DNA of 64,000 nt. Origin: Polytrichum commune. Taxonomy: Eukaryota; Streptophyta; Polytrichopsida; Polytrichales; Polytrichaceae. Under the pieces are notes generated by a model. That model worked only from the letters and a program-made list of their open reading frames with translations. It did not search any database and had not been told where the DNA came from. The stretch covers positions 30,272,144 through 30,336,143 of the forward strand of contig OX485809.1 in NCBI GenBank assembly GCA_950295325.1, in the 5' to 3' direction. Of the stretch, positions 46,134 through 58,282 are shown one piece after another; position 1 is the first letter of the stretch, and each line of letters starts with the position of its first letter. The position numbers and the translations under genes are program-made.

Positions 46134-49090
46134 ATGTGGTGTTGTCTTTATGAAGTGCTTCACTTGTATGGTTCGCAATGGTATGTATGAACCATGCCTC
46201 TTTGTTGTCATGCTTTGTTGCACCATTTTTTAATATGTATAATCTTGAATTGTTATTTTTTAAATATAAAGAATATAGACTTCCAAAACCTGTAAGTAAT
46301 ACATCAAAGATATGTTTATATGTATTTATGTTGTGATTATTTGAGCGTGTGGAGTCAATGTGTTGTCAAAAAGTGTGGCCTTGTGGAGAGGTTGTAGAGC
46401 ATTGTCATTGCTAAAGGTAGAGTAATGTACATGAGAAAGAATGTTTGATTCATGAGATCACTTAAGCAAGGAGGAGAGGGAGAGAGTACTTGGAGAGCAA
46501 GAAGTGAATGAGCACAATTTGGGTTGGAAGTTGAGTGGTTGCAGTTGAGCATGTCACAACACAATTTTGAGTAAAGGATAAATGAAACATGGAGACGAGT
46601 TTATAGGACAGAGTCCTTAAGTAGCAATGAGAATGTCTACTCGCACACCAAAGAGTCCCTTCACTAGCCCACCAACTCGTAGTAATCTTATGTTGTTTAG
46701 AGAGATAGCTAACGTGAGATATACCCACATGACGATTAGTCACACTTTAAGGCTATGGGTTGAATACCAATTTAATATATGTATTGATGCCCTTGTATAT
46801 GAATTTTGATGAGATGTGACCATGGAAATACTCTTATCTTGCAAGTCATTGGCCTTAGGCTTTTCATGGGATATTGATATTTAAATAAAGTTTGAAATTT
46901 TATCAATGGAATATTATTTTAAATTGCAATTGAATATGAAACATGGACTAATATGAAACTCATGACAAAGGTCTTCCACGTACTATTGCCTCTTCAAAAG
47001 GAAAAAGACCATTGCCAAATTACAAAGACTATTGCCAAAAGTTATTGAGCTTCATGATTGACGTAGAAGCATGCAAATAAAACATCTAGAAGTCTAAATA
47101 TGGGTGAAAATGTGGTAAAATGGACCAAAAAAATGCTCTGATATTTTACAATCATAGTTTTTTTGGTCAAACACCTTAAAATAGTATCAAGACATTATTT
47201 TTATTAGATTTTTTTCATGATGATCTCTGATGTTGTTATGGGGAGGTCACTCCATTATAAAGTTGAACAACCACGTGCGAACACTTTGCATGTAAAAAAT
47301 CTTATTTTTTACAAAAAGCATCACCAAAATGGGTCAAACTTTTAACAGTTTGTTTTCATGAGTAGATATACACAATACCTATTACATAATAAAAAATGGT
47401 AACTAAATTTGATGATTTGTTTTATAATAAAACATATTGTTTCTAACTAGAATGACGCAGAATTGAACTAAACAAATTACTACAAAACATGAGGATGACT
47501 AAAACTTTCAAAAATATATACAAAAGATACTATCAATGGTTATGTATATGTAGAAAAAATATCATAAATTTTAAAATTATCTATGGCATGTAATATAGGG
47601 GTAGCAGACTTTGTTTACACGTGGTGTTCAACTTGACAATGAAGTGACCTCCCCATGGATGTTGTGTAAAGTACTCAAATGTAGAATATCAAGATGAGAT
47701 CTTCAAAACTAATCATTAGAAGTAGTGCTTAAAAGCAAATGGCTAGATTTGATTTTGGACATAAATTTCATGACCTTAATTATTTTGAACTTTTTTTGTT
47801 CATATTCCTTGCATTCAGTATACACTTGAGGTCATCATCAATTTTTTTTTGAGGAAATCATCAATTTAATGTAATTTTATCATTATTTATACATATATTT
47901 AGAATTACTTGTTCAATATCTTGCACACCTGCTTGCACCATCTTATAACATATGTAGACTTTTTTTGAGATGGTACTTGTGAATATAATTTGTTTGACTT
48001 TGTAGATCAATGTGTTTTTAAGATATTTGTGATATTTTGTCTCACAAATTTCAAAGTTAGTATATTGTTTTGAATCAATTTAACTTAAATGTGCGCAAGG
48101 ATCAAGAGTTGTCCACCTTACCGTGCTTGCACCCATATAGGAGGGAATCACACATGACTATAAGAAGCACAAATAAACCTTCCAAAGAGAAAATAGTTCA
48201 TAATTGACTGTATAAAAAAAGGAGTCCAGAGTGAAGAGCCACATATTGTTATAGTTTTCCCATTTCAATGTGACAATTAATCCCTATAGACACTATACCA
48301 ATCTTTCTTGAGACCTAGTACTTTGGGTTGGTTTTTTTGCTTGATTAAGTGATATCTAAAACTTAAATTGCAAGAGTAATTCACAATTATAGGATGTAAG
48401 TTACCTGCACATTATCGTAAGAAATTGTGTTATAAGTGACATTGAGCTTGAAGGTTACAAGCCAAATACATCTTGGTGTAGATCATTGGAAGCAAAGATA
48501 ATTTTCAGAGTTTAATATTGATATCAAATGAATCCCAAATTTGTTGAGCTAGAATAGCATACTGATAAGTTGGTGGATGTTGTTTTGGAAATTGATTTTG
48601 CATAAGACTTTGATCTTAATGTTGTTATAGTTTCATTAGATGGGGATAGTGTGGCTCTATTTACAATAAAGCTTAGTGATGCTAAACGTCATGTATCATT
48701 ATTGTCTAGTTTTTTTTATTCAAGAACTCTTTTTATTTTGGTGTTAATGAAATTATTAGTGTGGTGACAATTGCTACTCCAAACGAAGTAACAACCCACA
48801 AGATTGGCCGGATGGGTGGACTACTTTGGTGCCTCCAAGCAATGACCTTCTAATTCTTATAATTATTCAACTAGTCTACGTTCATCCGTGCGTCACATTC
48901 ATATGTAAATCACCTTCATTCGTTCATTTAATTCATCTAGACGAACCACCTGAATTCATCTAATGCCCATTATTTCATCCCGTATGAAGCCGCTCTTCAT
49001 CACCTAAAACATCATAGCTTCATTCATCGCTACCGCGATTGGGGGCGGGGGTTTACTTAACGTACCTAACTTCCACGGAATTCCACACCG
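46134..49090. other. intergenic, no gene recognised
   Basis: AT-rich sequence with short frames on both strands. 46355-46809 has overlapping frames on opposite strands without motifs. 48880-49020 contains TTCATC/ATTCATC-rich phrases. Confidence 0.4.
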
Positions 49091-49106
49091 GCCACCCTTG
49101 GTTGGG

Positions 49107-49383
49107 GTGGGTCTAAATACCCCCATCGAGCGTGGCTCGGAGGCCAGGTTCGGTGGGGTTCATTTTGCTGGCCCTCCCCATTTTGGCCCCTTGGGGATTT
49201 TTTTTGGTTTTTTTTTGCTAAATCTGGGTCCCGCGGCCCCAAATTACTTTAGGGAGCCCCCTATGAGATCAAGTAAGGCCCCACCCAATTAAAAAAATAG
49301 GGGGCAGGTTTTACCCCACCCCTGCCACCCCCTCCCGAACCTGGCCTCCGAGCCACGCTCGATGGGGGTATTTAGACAGATCC
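49107..49383. mobile_element. TIR element with 42-bp perfect inverted repeats (MULE-type MITE candidate)
   Basis: The inverted repeats at 49111-49153 and 49335-49377 match exactly over at least 42 bp (outer part GTCTAAATACCCCCATCGAG, inner part GGAGGCCAGGTTCGG). The spacer is about 180 bp, non-coding and G/T- and C-rich. A 12-bp direct repeat CCCTTGGTTGGG lies on both sides (49095-49106 and 49384-49395). Long inverted repeats plus a duplication of about 9-12 bp point to a Mutator-like non-autonomous element. The exact outermost bases are uncertain because the sequence between the perfect repeat and the duplication is imperfectly inverted. Confidence 0.8.
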
Positions 49384-49611
49384 CCCTTGGTTGGGTTGGC
49401 CAAATAGTACAAGGATTGAACATTAAGCCACCCTTCCGAAGAATAATACTCGGATGGATGACCTTTAGCCACCCTCTAAGCTAACACTCCAATCAAGACT
49501 AAGGCTAGAGCTTTAAATATAGCTTTAGTCTCTAACTCTATTTCTAATTCTATCTCTACCTCATGTGTCTAAATCTCAAACGCCGCAAAACCGGAGTAGA
49601 AACTAAGATAT

Positions 49612-49900
49612 TAGAACCTAATGTAACCATAACCCAATGCAACCAAAAATTAAGGTAGCAAAATCTAATGCAATCATAATTAATGTAACAAAACTTAATG
49701 CAACTAAAACTAATGTAACCAGATTGTACTGTAACCATAAACTAATATAGTGGAACTAAGGTAACAGAACCTAATGTACCAGAACTAAGGTAACATAATT
49801 AATATAACCATAATCTAATAAAACATAAAATAAAATAACATAACATAAGTTAATGCAAAGATAAACTTATGCAACCAAGAGCTTATGCAAACATAAAGTC
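49612..49900. repeat. Degenerate AT-rich minisatellite
   Basis: Loose reiteration of AATGTAACCATAACC / AATGCAACCAAAA / TAATGTAACAAAACTT, about 16-20 bases per unit, over about 290 bp. Open frames here are repeat-derived. Confidence 0.65.
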
Positions 49901-50382
49901 ATGCCACCAATCAACAATACAACCTAAAACTGCAACTAGTTGCGGCCTTCGCCTGAGCAACCACACGTTCGCACGCAATTCATTTTAATAACACCAATTC
50001 GCACAAAAATGATCCAACAAGGTTCAAAATCCCATTTATTCAACATTAATAAGGTTTATAAACATTTTTGTTCAACATTCATGTTTCTACCATTCTATGA
50101 ATTTTACGCATCTACCTACATGGAGAGGGGGGAGAGAGAGTGTGTCTTAACCGCGAGAGAAAGTTAGAGTGGGAGTCGTGCTAACCTTCACGGACTACCT
50201 CCTCCAACCACAAAGCCTCACCGGTCATAAATTTAGTTGTATATATATCTAACATTTAGCATCTACAACCGGCTCCACCTTAATTATCATTCTCTAAATT
50301 CTAAATCCAACCGTCTTCATTCGCTGCCCTCTTCATCCAACGGCCTCTATCCGCTAGACGTTTCATCCGTTAGACGTTTCAT
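49901..50382. other. intergenic, no feature seen
   Basis: It includes a short GA-rich run near 50125 and CATCCGTTAGACG duplicates at 50350-50380. No gene is supported. Confidence 0.4.
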
Positions 50383-50515
50383 ACCCTTTTGAAATCTACA
50401 CACTAGAACAAACACAATACCTCTCCCTTACATATATTATGTACACTACTGCCTCAAATATTACCCCTTCTTACACTCATGTTAGTTCGTACGTGGTATG
50501 AAGAGTCCAACCCCC
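50383..50515 (+). repeat. Dispersed repeat C, copy 2
   Basis: It matches 35735-35870: ACCTCTCCCTTACATATATT, GTACACTACTGCCTCAAATA, GTACGTGGTATGAAGAGTCC. Confidence 0.75.
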
Positions 50516-50714
50516 GGGTATAAATTCCACCTTGACTAGACGATTGATATGGCCCGCCGCCTGTGCAAATTTTCTACCCACACTAATAGGAGTATTTAGT
50601 GTACCTACATAGTAGGTAGCCTAGGATGAATGGAAGCCAAGGGGATTTTGAACTGGTCATGGATCCTGCACCAAGTCCTTAGCCAGCACATGTGCACATA
50701 TCTAGCAAGTGATG

Positions 50715-50897
50715 GACTTATTGAGTAATTGAGTTACTGCACATATTTATTGCACATGCTTATTTTCAATAGTTACAAGACATAGTTCATTGCTCATAAG
50801 TACTATATGTAATTATTGCACATAATTACTACATTTAGTTATTGTATGAAGTTACTGCAGAGCTATTGTCTGAAGGTGCTACACAAATTTATTGCAC
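50715..50897. repeat. Short-period AT-rich repeat (TTACTGCACA-like), target of family B element
   Basis: Units such as GAGTTACTGCACATATTTAT, TTGCACATAATTACTAC and GTTACTGCAGAGCTATTG recur. The same vocabulary resumes after the family B element (GAGCTATTACATAGATTTAC), so the element inserted into this array. Confidence 0.6.
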
Positions 50898-51273
50898 TAC
50901 ACTAAGTATGATATCTCATGTCATATGGTATTTAATGTCATTATGGTAACTTTTTGGATGACACTTCTTGTGAATAAGTGAAGAAATATTGTCATGGATG
51001 ATGGATGAGTTCATCTATTGGCTAAAATTCTACCCTCTCTTGTCAACAACTTGTGATAAAATATTGTCATGCATGATTGAAATTTGGATGAAAAATCACT
51101 TGGTAAACGACAGTACTTGCAACTTTGTAAATCTATAATCCCCAAAAAAATTTACAAGGAATGACAAAGAACGTTGGGTTAACATTGACTGTTGGTGACA
51201 CTATACCGCGGTTTACAATTAGTAATGAGCAAGACATTTAGAATTGGTGACATTAAATATCATATTGAGTGTA
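50898..51273 (+). mobile_element. Family B TIR element, copy 3
   Basis: The ends are TACACTAAGTATGATATCTC and, inverted, TACACTCAATATGATATTTA, agreeing at about 20 of 26 positions. The length is 376 bp. The body matches 10494-10844 and the reverse of 41803-42179. The CACT-type termini recall CACTA elements, but the short length and lack of a transposase leave the superfamily open. A possible ACT flank on both sides is not decisive. Confidence 0.8.
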
Positions 51274-52193
51274 CTATATAGAGCTATTACATAGATTTAC
51301 TACACGGAGTTACCCTAAAATAAATGGACCTCACAAGGTGGGCCATGGGTGCCGGTACGACACATGTGTGAGGCCATAATGGTAAAGACGACTCTAGAGT
51401 AAAAGTGGTTGTCATTGTTTGTTACCTCCAAATTCGGACGACACGAGGTGATCTAGTCAACATGACCATAACTTTAAGCCATATACTAGGATGTAAAAAA
51501 GGCAGTCCAAATGGTCCTTCCAACCAAACAAAAAAAAAAGTTTTGTGGAAAACCCAAGTGTGTTTTGGACATCACAATCCTACTAGTGGCATGTTCTTGC
51601 ACTAGTGGGATTGTGAGGCCTAGAACACACTTCCCATGTGAAAGAGGTGGTCATTGCTACATGACCCCATTTACAAGTGTCAAGTTGAATCTATGATAGT
51701 TGTAGATGAGAAGTGACCGTGTTTTCTAGTAGTGTTGTGGAAAAGGTTGATATTTTGAGGTGCGATTTCTCATGTGGAGTAGATTTATGCTTTGAGTGTA
51801 CCCTTTGGTTAAGTCAAATAGCCACCACATGGTTGTGCCCATTTCAATAGACATACACAAAGTTTGTCTTGTTTAACTACTGTAGGCTACTTACACGTAG
51901 AGAGGCTCTTGAATTCACATTGACTTCCTTAGGAAGATGGCATTTATAATTAGAAATAATCTTACATGCACAACCTTTGTGGAAAACAAATACTTGTTTA
52001 TACAAACCTTCAGGCATGTACTGGGTTTGAATCCATAAGGTCCTCAATTCAAAGATAAAGGTAGATACAAGCATTGACAATGCTGACTAAGATCAGAATA
52101 TCGTTGGCAAATTGCATCATATCACTCAGTAGTCATGAGAGGACTTGGTTGGCATTTGAAGCCTACTCACATAAGCTATACGTATGCTATTTA
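51274..52193. other. intergenic, no feature seen
   Basis: No supported gene. The short frames at 51405-51696 overlap in two registers without motifs. Confidence 0.4.
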
Positions 52194-52608
52194 GAGTGTC
52201 CCCACTAGACCGGGCATGGGGCATGCCAACGCCAAAAGCAGCATCCCGGGTTCTTAGGTGGCGGTACCAACATAAATTGAGCCCCATCAATGTCCGGTCC
52301 CTCATAATTTAAAACCGGCCCGGGTATAGTAAAGACCTTCCCCCACCATAAATGGTTCATATAACGGCCCTCCTCTGGCTCGCCAAGAGATTACTTTAAT
52401 ATTAGATATTCCGATATCCTACTTAATCCCATGTCAGATAATAGGTGTCGTTGTCTTATTGATTGCTTCCTAATTATATTGGGGGTATGCCTAGGCTTTG
52501 GTGGGCTTTGACTCAAGATGAGCTACCCCGCCCAAGATGGAGGGCTCCCCAAAGGTATAAAATATTATATACTCTATTTGGTGTGTACCCGATCTGGTGG
52601 GGATGCTC
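52194..52608. mobile_element. PIF/Harbinger-type MITE, 415 bp
   Basis: The left end GAGTGTCCCCACTAGACCGG and the inverted right end GAGCATCCCCACCAGATCGG form terminal inverted repeats. TTA flanks both ends (52191-52193 and 52609-52611). The GAGCATCCCCAC-type terminus with a TTA duplication is the form of Tourist/PIF-like MITEs. The interior is GC-richer than its flanks and non-coding. It inserted immediately next to a family A fragment. Confidence 0.8.
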
Positions 52609-52618
52609 TTAGATACTT

Positions 52619-52790
52619 TTCTCCCTGCACCCACTTCTCGCAAGATAAGAAATATAGCAATTAGTGCGAGACAACATGCAAATCTAAATCGTGCTCAATA
52701 TAATTTCGACACAAGTCTTTTTGGTGTTTGTTCTTAGATCTATACCTAACCACATGCCACGCACATGTTCGTGTCCATATAATTGTTATA
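52619..52790 (-). mobile_element. Family A element, internally deleted
   Basis: The reverse family sequence ACCCACTTCTCGCAAGATAA is followed shortly by GTTTGTTCTTAGATCTATAC and CTAACCACATGCCACGCACA. The middle of the element is missing. Confidence 0.65.
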
Positions 52791-53119
52791 TTGGCTTTAG
52801 CCACCATACTATTTTAAGTGATCCAGTGTTCGACTTGGTTGTCAATCTTGTTCAAGAAATCTTTTGCATAAAGTATGTGGCCTTGTTGTGGGCACTTCAC
52901 AACTTCACACACAATATGGCCATTGGAATGAATTGGAATTTGTTTCATCTCATTCACATTTGTATTTCATAACGATTGTCATTTCAAGTTTCAAAATTGA
53001 AGGTGAGATACAAAAGTTATAGAGGATCAAAATGAAAATTGCCTTTTTGTTTAAGCAATCATATCATCAACCTCCTTTCTCCCCCTCCCCCTCCCCCTCC
53101 CACTTCCATTAGCTATTGA

Positions 53120-53205
53120 AAGTAGAAAGATATCTACATTTTGAGCACACAATCCAATCTCACCATGACAAATGTATTTCTGAGGATTGTTCTTCACTGC
53201 AAACC
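53120..53205 (-). mobile_element. Family A element fragment (weak)
   Basis: TTTTGAGCACACAATCCAAT and GATTGTTCTTCACTGC resemble the reverse family centre. The fragment is short and diverged. CCCTCCCCCTCCCCCTCCCA just upstream (about 53080-53102) is simple sequence. Confidence 0.45.
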
Positions 53206-54290
53206 TTGCCAATTACCGCTTAACTCTAAGCCTTTGGTTAAGAAGAGTGACCAATAAGGCTCACTATTAAGCCATCGTCAGCTGCTCTGATATGTTGGAA
53301 GGGAGGGGAAAGTGAGGGCGAATTTTCATGTGAGGCTTAATATATTCTATGCACCATTTGCAATTGAAGGCGCTTTTAATCTGTACAGTACCAACACAAA
53401 TATATTCTATACACCTACTCCAAATTAAAGTGAGACGCCAAATGGTGAACCCTAGAGTAGAATCTTGTCGATTCATATGTGTGCAGAATATAGAAAAAAG
53501 TAAAGCTAGACTCAATAGCTGTTTCAACTTTCTACAATGCCATCACTTGCACTCCGAAATGCCCGGAGCCTTTTCAGGGTTAACGGTCAAACATTTATTA
53601 TGATTTAAAACATAAGTAACGGACCATGGAGGCACTGAGTTCCAAGTGGTTCTTGCAACTTCTTGACCAATCTCATGACGGTATGTGGTGAGGCTCTTCA
53701 AATATCTTTACATTAATTCTGCCAAACCAAAGTGTAAGGCGTCAGTGAGAATTTGATGTTTCGTAGAAGCAAGGTCTTCTACAGAATCAATACTCATTCT
53801 ATAGTAGAGGCGCTTATTCCCAATCATGACCCCATCGCCAATCTATAGAATATCGGAATTTCAATAAGGCTGGATTTGAATTTCGATAAGGCCAAAATCA
53901 ATAGTGCCATGACATATGTCTTGGTTTTGAGTGCTAAAGTAAGAAGGAATGACCACTTAATAGAAGCGGTTATGGTAGACTCTAGATATTGGTAATATGT
54001 TCGAGCCAACTTTAGGTTTTAAAAGTTTCATAATAATTTCAATGTAAGGAATGAAATTACTGAAAAAATTGCAGTCCTCCTGATTTCTATCTTCCTACAT
54101 GGGAAACATATGCACCACCTAACACTTCTCAAGATATGATGCAAAATCTATGAAGTGATAAGTTATGGGCTCCTCTTCTCTATATCACAATCAAAGGTCT
54201 CAAGGTCTTAAATAGCATTTCACATAGCATTTGATGTCGTTAGGGCATTACCAACTCTCGTGCTCTACATTGTTGGTGGAGTGGTACTTT
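53206..54290. other. intergenic, no gene recognised
   Basis: Short opposing frames (53267-53603) only. Confidence 0.4.
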
Positions 54291-54294
54291 TCTT

Positions 54295-56842
54295 TTAATC
54301 CTTAAATGTAAGTTGGAGCATAAATGCCATACTTGCCAGTACCGACTTTGGCATTACACAAAGTCTTCGTATTGGCTTGCATTGCCCAACATATCTTTGT
54401 TGGGGTAGGGGCCAATCTAGCAATGTGCCATTGTGAAGCAAGACAATTTGTCTTTGAAATTGATGTAATAGGAGCCACACCATGCTTTGTAGAATTCAAA
54501 GACTCCTCCATGCATGACCTTTTAGCACGACCGTTAGGGTAGGGAATTAAATATTTAATTTGTCGGGTCGATGTGAGTCACAATGAGCACTGGGCGGCAA
54601 GTCTAGTTGTCGTTTGGTGGACCCAATAGCTTTGAGCCCTCCAAGGCACAATCCCTAGTGTTAAGATCTTCTGTCCCCCCCAAAAAATCTTTGTTGCATC
54701 TTTAAGAATATTGAGATCTCCACTCCTTGTTGCAACCTTCAATTTCAAGGACGTTAAATTGGGGCCCTTACCATTACATCATTTTTCCAACCACGACGTG
54801 TAATTTGCAATGTGCATGAATGCACTAATCAAATCGTCGACCATTGCTTCGTACATGCAAGTCATCTTGTTGCCTGATTGTTGCAACCACTTGTTGTGTA
54901 CCGTCTCTACAAGGTTACATGTTGGCATCTCCATACGTTCATATGTTGTCATATCCTGCAAATAACATGCAAATGCTATATATTTCTTACATTTACAAAA
55001 GTAAATAAAATTCAAAAATGAAATTTAATAAGGAAGGTACAATAAGCATATGACCACCCCATTGCTTATAACGGATGTGCCAAAATCCCAACCATCAGAG
55101 AGACCGAAAATGCCTTCTTCAGTTCTAGAACCTGATGACAACCGCCCTGATCAAATCATGCATAACCTTTGCCATTGTTTGGGCGTCTTTGTAATCCTTG
55201 ATATTTGTGCGTGATGAAATTATAATGATGGTTTGATATATTTATGGGTCACCCTATCCAAACTCGATGACCAATGAACAAGGCACGTGCATTCACGACC
55301 AACCATGGTCAATTAGGGGTCTCTGTCCCCACAATTCTTCTTGACATCATTCCAATTTGTTTGGGAATTGCCCGCCATGAAACCTTTGAAGTGCGTCTTT
55401 GGCACTCCATTCTTTGCCATGACGGAATTCAAGTTTTCCCATAATAAAGTTTGGGTTGTGTCATGCTCTGATTGCAAGTCTGTATAATACTTGTTGTCAT
55501 ACACATGATACAATAGGCCCAATTCTTCAACCGTTTAATGCGATCAAATATTATCCATGATTTCTCCATATCCCCTTTAACATGCACATGCTTCACAAAG
55601 TCTACACCACTCTTTGGAAGGTCCACTTCCATTTTGAAGATAAACAATTTGTTTTTGAATTGCCAAGGAAACATGCTACCATAAACATCCTTGAAACCCA
55701 AATGATCTTTGAGCCATAATGCTATGCATTGTGTCCGTACAAAATGCCTTGTACTAGATTTAGGGTTTAGGGTTTAGGATTTAGGGTTTACCCAAAATGC
55801 CTTGTACAAAGTTACAACAATTTGGGTAGCGTAGAGTACTAAATTTATCCATAATCACCTCTAACAACAACCCTCCCAAGTGATGGTCTTCGTCGTTTGA
55901 TGGAGATTTAAGAAGGTAGTCTATCAAGAATTGTTTGATCGTTACCATCACTATTGCGGAGTTCTTGGCAGTGGATGTTTTCGTGACCTCATTAGCAACG
56001 CACTATTAAGCCATGTCCAATGACTCACAACATGTGCCATTAAAGATAGGGTAGTCATGCACACCTAAATGAATACAACCTTGGACATCCCAGAGGATGT
56101 TGAATGAACATATAGTATGCGAACATGACACAAAGTAATGCACACATGTGTGGAATGACATACCTTACACTCCAATTTGCATGTATTAGGGGCCAACACT
56201 TCCAACATGGAATGAGATAAAAGTTGATCCAATCTACTCGCATAATATTAATTTGGGCATTGGAGACGACCAACACAAAAACAACGTCTAAATGAAAATC
56301 CAAAATCGTTATGGATATGAATTGTCTTTGTTGTGCACCAAGGGTGTTCATCGCAGATCTTATCCATGCCATCCATGGAATGTCCATAAGCACTTCGACT
56401 CTCATAGCCACAAGGAGCAACACAAACAACATGTCACCTACAAAAGATGGTGGTAAATACTGGACCTCATGAATATTAGTGTTGTTGAAGTTAAATAATT
56501 AAATAATTATATTTAGATTATTTATTTGGACTTAGTTAGTTTCAACGCCTTCACAATATTCAAACCCGAAGATGGTGAAAGAAGGTGAAGAGGTGGATGT
56601 GGGGATGGAGTTCCTTGGTGAATCAATCTCATATACATGGTATTATAGTAGGTATTACCTATATCTACTGAGACTTTGGAAAGAGAGGGAGAGGGAGTTG
56701 CACTTCTAAAAGGAAAAGGTGATGTGCTAGAAATATTAACTACTGGACAAATGCCATCATCAAAATCAAACAACACAAGAACACCATCTTCACTAGGCTC
56801 CAATTTATAAGTGGTGATCGTTGGGATTTGGACTATCGACAT
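54295..56842 (-). pseudogene. Decayed transposase-like gene (DDE-type DNA transposon candidate)
   Basis: Minus-strand pieces occur in the right order. The N-terminal exon at 56842-56522 contains YKLEPSEDGVLVLFDFDDGI and PSPHPPLHLLSPSSGL. It is followed by a possible intron ending TTTGTAG near 56443. Next come HSMLEVLAPNTCKLECKVC (zinc-knuckle-like cysteines), GFKDVYGSMFPWQFKNKLFI, and NGVPKTHFKGFMAGNSQTNW followed by MVGRECTCLVHWSSSLDRVT. The C-terminal pieces are METPTCN-like MPTCNLVETVHNKWLQQSGN and SKTNCLASQWHIARLAPTPT. Stops and frame changes separate them and a telomere-repeat insertion breaks the middle, so it is dead. I recall similar proteins as repetitive hypotheticals in seed-free plants. 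A MULE-like identity is my best guess and not proven. Confidence 0.6.
55741..55807 (+). repeat. Interstitial telomere-repeat insertion with 14-bp target duplication
   Basis: A 39-bp insert (55755-55793) consists of about five TTTAGGG units, one of them TTTAGGA. It is flanked by identical AAAATGCCTTGTAC copies at 55741-55754 and 55794-55807. Removing the insert and one copy restores a continuous host sequence (GTCCGTACAAAATGCCTTG then TACAAAGTTAC). Confidence 0.92.
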
Positions 56843-58244
56843 GCTGGACTTATTAGTTAAAATGATATTGGAAGCTTGGATCTAGTAATCAGTAAGTAAC
56901 TCTAAACAATTCCGGACCCAAAATCCATACATAACAATCTTCATTGGTGTTCTTCTACATCAAGATTCTTTATGATATATCACCATTTACATTGTACATC
57001 TTTTGCTCTGCGTACAAGTTCCTGGCTTTAAAGAATTAAATTAGTAATTAGTTAAGTGTTAGTCGAAGCCAAGCCATTAAAGGCCAAGTTTTATTGTTCG
57101 GATTGGGCTCCTTGATGTTCATTTAAGAGGTGGGGGTGTTGCCATTTTGTAACTACCAGGTTTTGGTGATAAGGAGAGCCCTCGACACTCTGGGCCCTAG
57201 CGAATTCCGGAGAGGGGGATCAAAGGGGCGGTTGTAGAGCCCGACGAAGGGAGACATGTGGAAGAGAGCTCCAGGGGGCGAAAAATGAAACAGGGGCGGA
57301 GCCCTGAAAAATTGAGTTGGCTCTCGTTTTGTTGCGGCTCAAGGTCTGCTTCCGGCAAGTGGACGTTGAGTGTTGCATGGCCAGCTAAAGGAGGACAACT
57401 CCGTTGGCTGGGAGACCGTTGTCGAACAGTAAGGAGTTCAAGCTGAATTGAAAGGATGGCAGAAAGTTGGCATTGGGCGGCCGAGGGGCAGCCGATTCAC
57501 AACTTGAGGCAGAAAACAACTGAGTTACTTAAGTATGCTTCAGTTGTTGTTGGTGAGGCCGGTGGCATTGGGCCGCAACCAGGAGGAGCGTGAATGATAC
57601 GTGAGCTGGGAGGTGAGAGGAAGCCACTAAGGTGCAGGGTATCAAAAAATTGAATGGCACAGTTCTCAAACTTTGCTCCTGAGGTGGGCATTAGTAGCCG
57701 AATCTCTCAATCTTTGAAGCATTAGCCAGGTTGCCATTCTGAACTTGAATGCAGATCAATGTGGGGACAGCTGGAGGTCGGCACCTCTCATCCGAGCCGA
57801 GTCAGCCATCCAAATTCCTTGGTGGCAGAGATCTCAGCTGAGGGCTTCTAGGATTCTCGGTGGCTACTGCCTCGGGGCAATTTGTTGGATTTGACGCAGT
57901 GGGATATGTTCTCGGTAGAAGCAGACGTGAGATCGCCGAGGCCGCCATGGTGAGGTGGGCCTTCCCGGTGCTCTGCACCGAACTGCCGAGACGGCAATAG
58001 CTGTTGTCTATGAGTTCAGGAGCTGAGAAACCTCTCTGGTCCGACGAAAGAAGGCTGAGGTGGCATATCAGTGCGCTAAGGGAAGTCTGTGCTTTGGAGA
58101 TCCGAGGGCAGAGCGTAGGCCATTCCAAGCTTACAGACGGACAGGGGAGGCATCAGATTCAAGGGAAGAGGGTATGAACATTGAAACAGTCGTGAGGGGG
58201 GGGGGGGGGGGGGGGTTTGGCCACACAATATTGCAATAGAATTA
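56843..58244. other. GC-richer stretch, no gene; probable degraded LTR interior
   Basis: From about 57150 GC content rises and overlapping frames occur on both strands (57258-57446 plus, 57802-58128 minus), none with a known motif. Because it ends at a family LTR 3' terminus, it may be the diverged interior of that LTR. No matching 5' end or target duplication was found. A run of 20 G lies at 58196-58215. Confidence 0.35.
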
Positions 58245-58282
58245 AGACTAGGACGCTTAAGGGTGGGTGGTTTGGCCTCACA
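58245..58282 (+). mobile_element. TGTGAGCC-family LTR, 3' terminal block only
   Basis: GACTAGGACGCTTAAGGGTG followed by GGTGGTTTGGCCTCACA is nearly identical to the 3' ends of the complete copies. The following bases are ATAGG. No left end was found upstream. Confidence 0.7.
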
